The notes: generated by a model from the sequence alone, not told the origin. Positions 10,276 to 21,148 are shown, numbered from the stretch's first letter. The stretch: DNA of 64,000 nucleotides from Enoplolaimus lenunculus (GCA_030248215.1 JASANG010003673.1:1-64000), one strand, 5' to 3'. Program-made: numbers and translations.

Positions 10276-13200
10276 CTTGGTGATGGTGGTGGTCTTCATC
10301 GGATCAATTTTTTAGTCGAAACCAGAAGTCAGCTTCGCTGTCACAAGAAGAACGCGAGAAGATAATTGCGTTGTTCAATGGTTTCCAAACAGATGAGGAC
10401 AGAGCACAGGGTTATTTCATTTTTGCTTAACATCAAATATTACCTACAACATAATACAGTGCTTCTAATATAAGAAATTGTGGTTGTGAATGGTTTAAGA
10501 TTCATTATTAACACATTTACACTGCAGCGAAATATACAAAATGGTTGCAACAAACTGAGATGATTTCCATTTTCTACTACATAGTTGTAATTAGAATGCG
10601 CGTTTAATGTGTAATTTCTGCAAAATCGTTTTATGCAGCTGCAGTGTTCTTGGAAATATTTTTTAATTAAAATAGAACCGTCATTTTTCTGCAACTACTG
10701 ATCGCTTTAGATGAAGATGTGATTGATTATATTTTGGATCGTAATCCAACTTGTACGTTGTCTCGGCGGGCCATTATTCGTGAACTTCGAGCAGAAGGCT
10801 GTGAACTGACAGGCCTTGTGAAGCAATCAAAGCGAAAGGTCAAGTACGTGTGCAAAGGTAGTTGTCGACCCCTCCATGACTACTAGTAAATCGACTAACT
10901 ACATAAATCACGTGTATAACTTAAATTAGACAGATGGTAGATTATGCTGCTAAAGCCGGATATTACTGTTTGGTTTGATGTTTGTTTAAGGTGTGGACGA
11001 TTAGCGTTATTTGATGCTGTAGTTGTAATATTCTGTATAATTTATTTACACCGCATTTTACATATGCAGCCTAATTTATGTGACTGTTGAAATTAGTTAT
11101 GTTGTGTAAGCCACTTCAAAAATACCTGAACCGTCCAACCATTTTTTTGTTGAAGCGGTAGCTGGGTACCTAGTGGTCTCGTGGCAATTGTAACACTGTT
11201 ACGTTTTGCCATTCTGACCAACGGGCTCCTAATGTTGAGACTAAGGCATTTGCTTATTGTAAGTTTCACACTGCAGACACGCAGGAACTGATGACGTGGC
11301 TGGATCATGGACCCAAAAAGAATCTGAAGAAATTGCGTCTCTTTATCAGCAGTTTGAGGGCGAACTTGGTATGTTAATGAATATACGTTGGTATAGAATA
11401 ACGTGTTTTAAAAATTTGTTGGTCGATTATCACTAGTATTAGACTCTTACTTATTCAATATTTTGTTTTGAGAACACAGTACGATGTTATCGCAAGCAAC
11501 TATAGCTACATTTTTCTAATTATAAACTAAAAGCTCGCAATGTGTTTGCATCATGTTTGGTGGTTCATAAATTGCGCAACGTTTGCTCCGTGTATGTACC
11601 AGGGTGGCACCGAATCCACGATTTGACCGAATCCGATTCCGTATCCAGTGCTATTTTGCCGAATGCGAATCCGAATTCGAATCCTGCATGTTGCAAATTT
11701 CAGATATATCTATAATTTGTTTCAGAATATTAACGCAATGCCAGTCGTATAACTTTTAATACGTTAATATATTTCGTCCCGACGTCAGTTCTGAGATTTC
11801 TCACCTGAAATAAAATATATTGATTTTTATTGCAAGGTATTTAAAAAATTTCATTGCAATGTATTTAAAAATTTTATTGCTTAAAAATGAAAAAACATAT
11901 TGCCGAACTTTGTTGGATTCGGCTTTTGGATTCGGCTTTTCCACAACCGAATTCGAATCCGAATCTCAAATTTTTGCCGAATCCGAATGCGAACATTTGT
12001 TGCCACCCTGGTGTGTACATATTGTGAAAACGGTGATATGCTTGCCAAGCATTTTGTATTGATAGATCCGGTGGGGAAAATTATTCGTGCAATGACGGAA
12101 AAACGAGCTCGCTCCAAGATTGTCAATCAACTTGTAAAATTGGGTATCGTCAGTTCCAAGTCAGATTTAAAATGTCGAACTGTTGACGCCGAAAACGAAA
12201 ACTTCCGTTGTAATCAGAAACATGCTACAACTGCATTCGAAAGTATGGAAGTGTTCAGTGGAATACCGGAAACAGAATTGGATGGTGCTGAACGTGCGTT
12301 TGCGTACCTGGGCAGGGGATATGTAGCTGCTGCAAGTTTGGTGTAGTTTTTAAAATATGTACTGATGGTAATATCACAGGCTTGTTACTTGAATAAGGAT
12401 AGAAAGTCAGATAGTTGTATAGTTTCATTTTTATTGTATTAACGCAACAAAAGGTAGCAAGTGCATCAATGAAATTGTTATGATGTTATCAGTAACATTA
12501 ATTTTAAGGGTTGTGCTTAGCATTTTGTTTATATTGTTCGTAGAGCCGACACCGGACGACGCCGAATAGTGTATTGTAAGCAATTTTTTGACGTGCGGCG
12601 TGGAACACCACATTACAAGTATAGAGAAACGCTTACTCCTTCGGTTCAATTCAAATGAATCAATGTCTTCAAAACCAGTTTTGATCCGATCACATTCAGA
12701 TTCAAGTTTATTTTGTGACGTTTTTGACTGGCATTTTTTTCTGAAGACGGTATCGGAAATATTTGAAGCATGGATTTTTGGGTCAGTAGGGTGTTTCCAC
12801 CCACGTTTTTCAAAAACAACTGAAATTCAATGACTCACTGAGATACGAGAACCCCCTAAAAAGTCTACTTCGAATTTTAAAAAAGATACTGGTTCGAAGA
12901 CAAAACGGTTGTTTCGTTTTTCGTGAGTTTAAATTCGAAATGTTTAAAGTGGTGTTTTGTTGTCGTTGCAGACAACGGTTGCAGCAGCTTCAACCACAGT
13001 GTACAGGAAAATGATGCAGACATCAGTGATAGTAGCGAGAGTGATGGTGATGATCAAGACAATGATGAAATCCCCCTTGCCGTAAATTTGCGTTCTGGCA
13101 AACGATCAAATCTGCTTTCTTTTCCTGGAACAAAAGGCCAAGCAATGAATTATACCCACGACGAAATTCAGTTGGTACCTCGAACTGAAACGGAATGCAA

Positions 13201-16200
13201 ACGATTTGTGGATCTAAGAGTGTGTGTTAATGCAGGTATATTTGCAAGGCATAAAAATTCTGCGTAATCTCTTTGTATAAAATTTAAACCGGAAATTTTA
13301 TGATAGTCTTTTCTCATATAGATTGGTTACGGGCCAGCGTTCTGCGCTTAAAGCGTTAGCGTTACAAATTTTGCAGCATGTTTACTAGTTGTTATTATTA
13401 TTATTACAGAACATCCTGAATTTATCATGTGGCTGCAAGATAATTTGCGTACGACTGCTGATGATAAAGAGGAAGGTCTGCACATAACGCTACATGCATG
13501 TGGATTTTGAGTCATTTTAGGCGTCTGTTAATTTTTCGCTTAGTGGTGACATTTTGTAAGGTCCGCTAGTGTTGTAGAGTATTGCACAATCGCAATGTAT
13601 GACGATAAAAATGCCTTATTTAATTTGAATTAAGTTGTATACGCGTGTTTTAAGAGTCTTCGTGATCTGTTGCAGAAGGCTTTTAAGCTGAAAATAAAAG
13701 AACAATGCACGTTCACATGTGCACGACACTGCATTATGTAACAGATATGAGTATGTTCTAACGTTTGGAAATTATACCCGTTTGTACAGCGGCTTTCTGA
13801 ACGTAATTATTTTTGCTTAATTTGTTTGAAAAATTTCATATGAATGTAATACATATAGTTATATTATGTAGTTTGTTGTAACGGCAACATACAAACTTTA
13901 AATTTGTGCAAATCACGTTAAATATATTTTCTATGCTATTAAAGATCTCGATAACGCGAATGAAAGCGTACCATTGGTAGCAATCTCAAAACAAGAAGCC
14001 GATAGTCTACGGAATCCTGTTATCGAACAGTTACTAGAGTTAATTGGATTGGAGAGGCCTGATGGAAATCAAGTATGAAAAAAGTTATTTGTAATGAGGA
14101 TAAAGCTCAACCAAAATGTCTTCAGTGCGGCATTACGATTAGGTGTATAGTTTGTTGTGTCTCGCATCATTCAACTTTGCTGACTATTTCTTTAGTAGTA
14201 ACCGATGTTTTGTTTGAGCATGTCACCCACAACTGGCATTTGGGTGCGGCTGTTAGGCAGGTGTCCAGGGTTCAACGTGGGAGGAGTTGCCGATCGGTAA
14301 GGCTTTTTATAATGCCTTTTTTAGCGATTTTTGTGTTTAAATTTGCTGTTTTGAAGCTTAGAGGTGACGCTAACCCAGCTGTTAGTGATTTCTCGAGTGA
14401 GGTTGAAACATATGGGGAGATTTGGCCACGTGAGGAATAGCCCCACCACCTCCCACTAAGGAAATGCCCGCGGAAAGGGCAAATCTTATAGGTGAGGAAG
14501 TCTGGGGGGGAGGTTTTGATACGCCACCTCCTATTTATGCGCTTTATAATACCTGTGACTCTTTTGTAATCGAACCTTAGATAAGATCGAATTTTCGCCG
14601 CGAGCCGCGGCCCCCTTGTTTTTCACCGTTTGTCCAGAAGTAGAGTGCTAAAACATTTCTTTGTGGGTTTCCTTAGTAAACATTTGCCCTAAGTCAGAGT
14701 CTTAAATACTCCGTGGCTGCAACCCTGAATTCGAGGTTAAAAAAACCTTGAATACCTAAAACGGTAAAAGCCTCAAAAAACCTCTGAGACGTGTTTTGCG
14801 CACTCAGCGGCCATAATATACGTAGATCGATAGATACAGTCAACTTTAGATAAAAAACTTATTTTTTTCCGTCAATGATTTGCTGATCGTAAAATTAGTA
14901 TACAACTAGGACACTATCGAATGCGCAAGTTAATGTGATGATATTCGAACATCATTCCCTGATTCGAAAGCTAGAAGAACTATCACCAACTTGTGTTATG
15001 TGCTACGTATATTATTTAAAAAAATATGAGTTCTAATAACTGATAGCGGTTTTTACAGCAATTGTACTGGCGAATTCCGGGTCATTTTACCAGCTGTTAC
15101 TTACACGATCTCGCGGATGCTCTGTTTTCGTTAGCCGAGTATGATTTGCCGCCTATTCCAAAGCTGGCGTCGAAGCCCTGTAGTAGTCTACAAACAGAAG
15201 GTCATTCAATAGAGAGAAAGGAAATGGTTGTACTTGAAGATAGGGATAGAAAAAGAAATCGATTGCTTTATATGTCAGACAGCGACGATGGAGAAGAATT
15301 AGAGAGGTATGTATAGAAGCCGCTGGTTGGTTTTACGTTTTGAGGTTAGTTAACAATGTTATTAGTTTTGCAACGTATCGCTACATGTGTATATTAATTG
15401 TATATACGCAGGGTTCAACCGGAATTACATTTTACCGTAAACGGAACCGGAACCGGAAAGTTAAAAATACATGCCACCGAAAAAATCATTTTAATTTTCT
15501 TCATTGCTTTATTATTGGTGAAATAACCTTAGTTGAACATTGCTTGAACTGCTGTATTTAAAATTTACAGTATCCACGGGAGTGAAATCTACATTCGATC
15601 GTTTATTTTCGGTAATTGTCAAGGTTTATAAACTATTTTACATGGCGTCCGCTCAACAGGGAAATCAGGGAAAACTTTTGTCCGTGATAAGTTTTCGACT
15701 AGCCTTTTCAATCCTAGGTGCTCTTTCGAAGGACGTAGCAGATATGTATGTAAATGAGCGAGAGTTAACGCATTTTTGCATTAAATAATTTCAGTTTATC
15801 AACAGCAAAAAATACAGCGAAAAAATATATTATTTTAAGATATACAATATCAGGTATGCGGTTACAGTTCCGGTAATAACTCAATATCCGTATGGCGTAT
15901 CTGGTTCCGGTATCCGGTAAATTAATATCCGGTCGCAACCTGGTTCAAACTTTAAAGGGGTGAAATTCAACAGGAAAATTTCTACCATTCAGAGAAAACA
16001 TACGCGGGGAAGAACTATATCATGAGCGGAATAAATTAAACACTAGTATGATTTAGTCTAATTTGTCGGGGGGAATTATACCGAGAACGGGCATATTCTC
16101 ATAATTTAGGATAAATTTTTTATCCGTATAATTTTGAAAAAAGTGAGTACAAAGAATACATAGTGTCGAATAAAATTTTAGTTCAGCATCATATGTCTCT

Positions 16201-18619
16201 TATTTCAATTTCAATCTTTCAAATGTAAAGTAATCGAAGCTCATTTTTTTAGTTCCGGTTCCTGTTAGAATTGCAGTTCGTTTGCGACATTTATCACTAG
16301 TTGCTTTAAATTTCTGAGTTAGAAACTAAGTTGTGTTTATGCACTAGTGTCGTTTCGGGCTACATCTGAACTTTTTATAAACGCCTGAATTTTTACAGTG
16401 TGACATATTTTCGGTATATTATAATCGAAACTTACGTTTTGTGTTCCAAAATAGTTGTATACCAGTGTTGCGGTAAAACTACACTTCTTGAATGAAGGTC
16501 GGCATTCATGCCCCTCAAAGGTTAAAATGCTTCTGGCTCCTAGATTTTGTTTTAATCTAATATAGTAACAAAACTGAAAGAAGCCGAACCGATACTTCTG
16601 TTGTGATATTGGTTAAAATTATTATCCGGATATCCTGTGCCCATCGCTACGTAGTACGCCATGTAATGATCTGCTGCTGATTTATATCAAACCAACATCA
16701 TATATGAATTTCAGAAATTTTGAACGTAAGCTTCATCTGTGTGTATGGGTTGGGTTTCCGAGTTTCTGAAAAGTTTCTGTCTGAGTCACTTTGTTTTAGC
16801 TTTGCCTTCGCTGAACCACAGCGCAAAGGGAAGAAGCGCAAACACACTGGCGAAACACAGGAAGCGAAGAATTCACGCAAACGACGTGTTGTTTCTAGCG
16901 ATGAAAGCGACTCCAATGTGCCAGAAGTTCATGGTAATAGTGAGTGCCTTTAAGAGTTGTGCTTAATTTTTCAATGCCGCGCGGCCGTTCCCTCTGCCGG
17001 AGGTGTCTTTGCTATTCACGATTTTTGTTTATGTTCTTATTTATTATCATTTTTACATGAAATTTTGCGTCAGACTACTACCGACGGGAAATAACAGACA
17101 TCTTGGAGTAACTGATGAACTGAAAACTCCAAAGACGAAGTGTGCTGGCCAGGGAGCAGCCGGAATTCCGATTTCAATTGCACAATCAATCGGAACTTTG
17201 ACCTTTTTATTTTAGGCCTACTTGTTGTGACAATTGCATAAAAATTCTGCATAGTTTTCCTATTTAATTTTTTGACGTGTTAACCTAAATCAATATTATA
17301 CTTGTTTATACCAATCCGCAGTCACAAAATTTGCAGTTCCAATACCAATTCCGATTCCGATATAAAGTTGCTGTTCCTATTCCGGTATAACCCAGTTTCG
17401 TTTTTTAACCTGCTGCTGGCGCACCTAGTGCTTCGGAAAAACGACGTCATTATAATTGCAGGCGATGAGAATCGCTATTTTCGGTGGACTTTTTCACTTA
17501 TTTTAACTGGTCTCGAAGATCATCACTTAGCAATAAGAAACGCATTGTTGAGAAAAAGAATACATCTAACTTGTCACAGCAGTAGTCGAAAGAGTTAGTC
17601 GATGATAATCAGATGATGCCGTTGAAGATGGATTAGGTGTTTATTAGTTCAGCCACGTGGGGAAAATTTGGCGGGGGATGTTCGGAGAGGGGAAACATGA
17701 CAATCATAGGGGGGAATCTGAACTGGAGGTGGGAAATACGGCATCCGTATGGTTGGGTCAAATCTCGAGGTAAATGTGGCACAACAAGCGTCCGGTGTCG
17801 CGCGGCAAGGCGTGTGACGAAGCGCAGCGATGTGCAATGTAACACAACCGTTCTGTTTTAATACAAGTGTTCGTGATGTTAGGTCTATGTATAGATCAGT
17901 GACCCGCCGTTTTGCGTTGGGCTGCTCTGGAGTAAACTTAACCTTTAAACTATTTTTTACTTTAATCTTAGGTATACGCTTCCTCGTACGCTTAGGTTTA
18001 GCAATTTGTTCACGCATGCTACTGTTACAGTCCTGTTATTGATCTATACATTGGCTGAACTTTCTTAACCATTGGAACCAGGAGCGGTCATTTTTGACAT
18101 CACAAATTAACATAAATATGCAGTTTTGGTCTAAGAAGCGGAGGATAACCACTAACTTGAACATTAATGGAAAATGTAAAAACTCAAGAATAATGTAACG
18201 ATTGTTTATTTAGACGTCGACAGCTCTTTCGAAAGACCAGTTAAAAATATGGAAATAAATATCATAGTTTACTTTATTAAGCCACTCATTTTAGTATACG
18301 TGATAATTCAGACATCAATACGGTATTTTAATCGCTGGCATTTAATTTGTGTTCAGACACCTCCGAGAAAGAAAATGTACTGAAAAAGCGCGCGAAGAAC
18401 CACAAGACAAACAAGAAAAAGGTAGCACGCGTACAGGACGCAAATCGTGGAGTTCAAAAATACGAATTTGAAGGAGAATCGCAGAGTATGGGACAAAGAT
18501 CAAAGCGTTCGAAACGAACTGAATTGAGTGAATTAGTGCTCGGCTTTGCAATAGCCAAGCCACCTGATGACGATGTGGTTCCCCATAACGTGAACTTAGC
18601 CGCACAGTTTTCAGAGTAA
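7182..18619 (+). CDS. TIMELESS: Timeless homologue, C-terminal 14 exons (5' partial)
   Basis: Exons: 7182-7392, 8146-8294, 8656-8756, 9431-9551, 10316-10410, 10711-10857, 11285-11368, 12066-12284, 12972-13235, 13410-13475, 13945-14072, 15059-15306, 16800-16933, 18357-18619. All junctions are GT-AG and every phase agrees, giving about 742 codons. Recognised Timeless blocks are TNHFVVKLFHRIAFDL, IELLFWKSPRECYEIEHGYG, TEKRARSKIVNQLVKLG, the FIMWLQDNL segment before VPLVAISKQEADSL, and YWRIPGHF. Known role: with Tipin it forms the fork protection complex at replisomes and binds PARP1. Compared with the remembered vertebrate protein there is one extra module in the middle (modules 1-3 are described separately). 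The tail is rich in acidic serine clusters and KRK/RKRR basic clusters, plausible nuclear targeting. Upstream exons encoding the N-terminal helical repeats were not found. Alternative: a circadian-type Timeless paralogue, less likely given the strong match to the fork-protection form. Confidence 0.92.
7423..7681. mobile_element. hAT-type MITE in a Timeless intron, perfect 8-bp TSD
   Basis: Begins cagggtgcgaccggatatc and ends gatatactgtcgcaccctg. It is flanked by perfect direct repeats cctgtaac at 7415-7422 and 7682-7689. Subterminal regions are dense in ccgga words. It is 259 bp and non-coding. The same subfamily recurs at 15409-15942 (right half) and 31500-31787. Confidence 0.92.
7698..7900. 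mobile_element. hAT-type MITE, 5' part, 'ccgattccgattgcac' subfamily
   Basis: Starts cagggttctaccagaattcc nine bases after the target duplication of the preceding element and continues with cgattgcacaattaatcgg, matching 17150-17412 and, in reverse, 49672-49802. The right end is not recognisable. Confidence 0.55.
8656..9551 (+). CDS. TIMELESS: Timeless module 1, exons 8656-8756 and 9431-9551
   Basis: Together they encode a WT-E-LYEE start (WTEQLQSEVRTLYEEY), then a linker and LVDFID, followed by a K-S-R-K-A-I-I-R-L-K helix (FKSRKAIIRYLKANGFD). This order (tryptophan helix, short spacer, KR-R-I-L helix) matches the remembered vertebrate segment WSPEEEAHLRELY...RTRKQIIHHLVQMG and resembles a Myb-like helical module. 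Phases are 2 in, 1, and 2 out. Confidence 0.88.
8860..9070. mobile_element. hAT-type MITE, left part, in a Timeless intron
   Basis: Begins cagggtgcacagcgg after a gacgcggcc flank. Bases 8935-9065 (gcgtctgttggctggcaaa) match the interiors of the elements at 18697 and 26028. The right end is unclear; bases 9322-9332 (accaacccctg) are a weak candidate. No target duplication found. Confidence 0.5.
9757..10149. mobile_element. CpG-rich MITE with 'agtcacggac' inverted repeats
   Basis: The left end agtcacggacggaattaagt and the right end acttaattctgtccgtgact are inverted repeats of at least 20 bp with one mismatch. The interior is strikingly richer in G+C than the host, with many gcgatcgc and gcaacc/ggttgc words. 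The relative at 25709-26013 shares both ends and interior style. The superfamily is not assigned. Confidence 0.75.
10185..10275. repeat. (GTT)n microsatellite in a Timeless intron
   Basis: Uninterrupted gtt repeat of about 30 units, ending about 40 bp before the acceptor tttag of the exon at 10316. It lies next to the MITE at 9757-10149. It is likely length-variable, and on the transcribed strand it lengthens the uridine-rich tract upstream of that exon. Confidence 0.95.
10316..10857 (+). CDS. TIMELESS: Timeless module 2 (additional), exons 10316-10410 and 10711-10857
   Basis: Encodes SASLSQEEREKIIALFNGF, then VIDYILDRNP and TLSRRAIIRELRAEGCEL, the same layout as modules 1 and 3. I find no third module in the remembered vertebrate sequence, so this looks like an intragenic duplication. 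The 3' border is ambiguous: the donor may be at 10858 (after tgcaaag, joining 11285) or at about 10843 (caa|gtacgt, joining 11277). Both keep the frame and differ by a few residues. Confidence 0.82.
11285..12284 (+). CDS. TIMELESS: Timeless module 3, exons 11285-11368 and 12066-12284
   Basis: The first exon encodes SWTQKESEEIASLYQQFEG and the second PVGKIIRAMTEKRARSKIV followed by LVKLGIVSSKSDL. This is the closest match to the vertebrate block WTGDQELELQRLFEEF...ITAKRSRARIVDKLLALG. The second exon begins after gtattgatag at 12065, joined in phase 1. A 411-bp MITE occupies 11600-12010 of the intron, ending only 55 bp from the acceptor. Confidence 0.9.
11600..12010. mobile_element. hAT-type MITE in a Timeless intron, 8-bp TSD with one mismatch
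   Basis: Begins cagggtggcaccgaatcc and ends atttgttgccaccctg. Flanking 8-mers are gtatgtac (11592-11599) and gtgtgtac (12011-12018). Same subfamily as 1031-1354 and 1394-1619, with 'ccgaatcc' clusters near both ends. Non-coding. Confidence 0.85.
12972..15306 (+). CDS. TIMELESS: Timeless acidic region and PARP1-binding-type segment, exons 9-12
   Basis: Exon 12972-13235 is acidic (DSSESDGDDQDNDE). Exon 13410-13475 encodes EHPEFIMWLQDNLRTTADD. Exon 13945-14072 encodes SVPLVAISKQEADSLRN and an IEQLLELIGLE helix. Exon 15059-15306 begins QLYWRIPGHF and ends in an acidic SDSDDGEELE stretch. This string corresponds to the vertebrate LLWLQNCL...VPLVPLTEENEEAMEN...FWRIPAKLSP region, part of which is the known PARP1-binding domain. 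The 986-bp intron at 14073-15058 shows nothing recognisable. Confidence 0.88.
15409..15942. mobile_element. Chimeric hAT-type MITE in a Timeless intron
   Basis: The left part (cagggttcaaccggaatt, atgccaccgaaaaaatcatt, ttattattggtgaaataacc) matches the outer element at 32395. The right part (ataatttcagtttatcaac, aaatacagcgaaaaa, ending atatccggtcgcaacctg) matches the 7423 element in inverse orientation. No matching target duplications flank the whole, as expected for a hybrid of two insertions joined by deletion. Confidence 0.65.
16800..18619 (+). CDS. TIMELESS: Timeless basic C-terminal tail, exons 16800-16933 and 18357-18619
   Basis: The first exon encodes EPQRKGKKRKHTGE and NSRKRRVVSSDESDSNVP, resembling the vertebrate KKRQLLDSDEEQ tail. 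The last is lysine-rich (KENVLKKRAKNHKTNKKK) and ends NLAAQFSE then TAA at 18617-18619. The stop lies inside a consensus donor GTAAGT at 18616-18621, so a further exon is formally possible. A polyadenylation signal 61 bp downstream favours the stop. Confidence 0.8.
17150..17412. mobile_element. hAT-type MITE in the last Timeless intron
   Basis: Begins cagggagcagccggaattc and ends gttttttaacctg. Flanking 8-mers are gtgctggc (17142-17149) and ctgctggc (17413-17420), 7 of 8 matching. The interior tcaattgcacaatcaatcgg ties it to the copies at 7698 and 49672. Confidence 0.75.
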
Positions 18620-18679
18620 GTTTAAGCATGATAGTAAAGTTGTGCGAATTCTATTATGCTTTGAGTAATACCCTACAGA

Positions 18680-18685
18680 AATAAA
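18680..18685 (+). terminator. Polyadenylation signal AATAAA after Timeless
   Basis: aataaa lies 61 bp beyond the TAA of the last Timeless exon, in an otherwise unremarkable 3' flank, and is immediately followed by a hAT-type element at 18697. Its position supports the stop at 18617-18619 as the real gene end. Confidence 0.65.
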
Positions 18686-18696
18686 ACATGGCTACT

Positions 18697-19125
18697 GGTA
18701 GGGTGTAACTGGTACTCCGGTTCCTGTAAGAAAATCCGGTATATTTTACTATCCGGTTTGGTAATAAATCAGGTTTTTTCACCGGAATTTTCCGTTATAC
18801 CGGAATCGTAATCGGAATTTTGTATTAAGAAATATATTGATTTGAGGTGTCTGTTAGCTTTCAACAATTTTCAAAAACGTCACATGAACAAAGTCGTGAT
18901 GCTTTTTGGTTCTGTAAAGCTAACCAATCAATAATTATTGATAAGTTAACTCATCGAAAGCAATCAGAATTACGAATTAATACTTCATTTGTGCATCTTG
19001 GTTTGGCGCCGGTCTTATGTAAACAAAACAAGACGATGTTTACAAAATTTTGTTCTGGTAATCTTATAATCTTAAGCTTTTCAGCTTATTCGATGCTGAA
19101 TGATGTCAGAACACCGAATTGATAT
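18697..19125. mobile_element. hAT-type element remnants, probably nested
   Basis: Starts tagggtgtaactggtac (a CAGGGTG-type end with the first base changed). From about 18830 the interior (tgaggtgtctgttagctttc, ggttctgtaaagctaacc) matches the elements at 26028 and 8860. The clear right terminus is missing. From 19126 to 20127 I see no gene or recognisable element. Confidence 0.5.
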
Positions 19126-20127
19126 GGCGAACGAAGCGGTATCGTCATATCGACCGATGTGTGTAGCGATCATGTGTACAGAAGCTGCAGAATGTACATA
19201 TACCAGATCTGATGGAGGCTGACATATATTCAAAGAAAGTTTTGATTTCACCAAAATAGTGCATGCAATACATGCTTAGCATTTGGTGATGTTACTACTA
19301 AATCAAGAATCTAAGCATTTAAGAGCAATTGTTAAATATTTTGTGTCAATGGAAGCAATATAACTTCGATGGCATAAAACCGCGCGTTTTGTGATAGACA
19401 GAGTGTCTGTCCCCCTAGAAAGACTTTAATTTCACTGCCCTTTAATTTTTGAAATTCCAAAGCTGTGTGTTGCCCCGCTCCGCTAGAAAGTGAATGTGTG
19501 TGGCTTTTCTTACTGCTCGGCATATCACAATAATTAAAAAAATCATATATATTTTAACGACGGTGAAGTCACGGGCACCTTGTATAAAACTTCGAGGTTT
19601 TGAATCAACAGTTTTCAAACTCGATATTTTTATATTTTTGCAATCTGGTATTGCGTTGACATTTTGGATACAAAATGTCCCTAAAATCATTACAATGATA
19701 TTGCAAAACTTTCAATGTTTCAATCTAAATTTATACCTCTGTTTAGAATTTCGCTGGTATAACAAAATTGTTTCAAAGCAACCTTTTTTTAAATTTGACT
19801 GCACGCGAACCGTTTGCTAACACTTCATTTTTGGTAAAACGGTAATATTAACATTAGGTAATTTTGATTGTTTCTTTACATCGTCGTTCAGGCCCGTGTT
19901 AGGCATAAAGGCTCAATGAGCGTGACATTTTAAGTGTCCCGTGTCCTAATCTCATAGTTTTCCGGTCTTCCAGTAAACCTAAGCATTTCTTAGTTTTCTG
20001 GACCTAAGCATAGTAAGCGTAAACCTATTTATAAGTCAACCTGTATTTATAAGCCAGCCTGTGTCACCGTGGGTAGGTCTCTATAATAATATAACATGTG
20101 CTGCTGTTTACAATTTACGTGCATTTC

Positions 20128-20304
20128 GGTCCATGTGACTTTAACGGGCGTCCACGTTTCTGGTGGGTCTATAAAAGAGTGGGTTGAGATTCTAGATTAC
20201 ATTTTTTTGCTTAGGTTTACGCTTAATAGAAACACATTTTTTGCAACGCTTAGGCTTAGGAATACGCTTAATCTACTGTTACGCCCGTAAAAGTAACATA
20301 GGCC
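20128..20304. mobile_element. Short inverted-repeat element related to the 55-57 kb foldback
   Basis: The left end ggtccatgtgactttaacgg and the right end cgtaaaagtaacataggcc, with gggcgt/acgccc adjoining, are inverted repeats of about 24 bp. The same terminal words (gtaacatgggcc, ggggcgt) close the large foldback at 55131-57515. At 177 bp it has no minisatellite arms, so it may be a minimal family member. Confidence 0.6.
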
Positions 20305-20779
20305 TGCATTTTTGTATGAATGACATTGAATTCGAATGGTATCCATAACTACTGTTCTGATTGTATTTACAAAGTAAATTTTAATCAGGATCATGGCCTT
20401 TCGCTTGCTTATGGCAAACGTTTCCGATTCAGCTTTTCCAGCTGAAGTTCGCTATAAGCCGGTCAATAAATTTTGCCAGAGCCGGAGATGAAGCAATATT
20501 AGGTGACTAAAAAGATTGTCTAAATCTTATAGCGGCAGTGTTTTATTTTCTCGGGGGGGGGGGCGGTTGCAGCACCCCTGACCCCCAGTAAGAGAAACGC
20601 TAACGCTGAGCAGGATAAGGATTCCAATTATGAATTGCTTAGTGTGGAGGATTTGTGGGCGACAGCCCCTCATCCTGCTTAAAGACTCCTGAACTTGCGG
20701 GGCTGGGGGTCATGGAGGCGGCAGCCACCCTTCGAATCCAATTAAAGAAATTTTTCCTATGTGGAGGAGGATTTCCTTG

Positions 20780-20964
20780 TTGTGCGCACAGGTCTTTCTG
20801 TTCCAACTGTCTTGCTGTCTCAACTGCCCCGCTGTCCACCTGTCTCGCTGTTCAACTATCGACCTGTCAAACTGTCCCGCTACCCAACTGTCCTGCTGTC
20901 CAACTGCACTCCTGGTACATTGCTGTCCCGGGAAAATGGGACGGCCTTTAAAGTAACATTGGCC
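20780..20964. mobile_element. Foldback-family right arm with tgtcc minisatellite
   Basis: Bases 20790-20935 are a degenerate tandem repeat of 'ctgtcccgctgtccaac' type, followed by tttaaagtaacattggcc at the right end, matching the terminus of the 55-57 kb foldback. A run of ten G residues lies near 20554 and the flanks are C-rich. No matching left arm is evident nearby. Confidence 0.55.
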
Positions 20965-21148
20965 AATTTCCAAATACTGTATATAAATTTAAAAATTTGC
21001 TAACAGTGTATTTCACAAACAGTAGTAGTAAATAGCACTATTAGTTTTCCACAAGCGGACGCAAGTTAAAGTGCATCATGCATAATAAGAGTGTAGGAAA
21101 TCGACGAGTGAGACTAACGGATCATACTTTAGCGCCTGTTTTTTAATG

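Noticed and set aside
12285-12346. Extension of the 12066 Timeless exon to the stop at 12346
   Set aside because: The donor gatg|gtgctg at 12285 joins in phase to the acidic exon at 12972, which continues the Timeless homology; the stop is used only if the intron is retained.
20639-21003. Several 65-98-codon frames in the tgtcc-rich stretch
   Set aside because: Low-complexity minisatellite of the foldback family; all frames are open by repetition.
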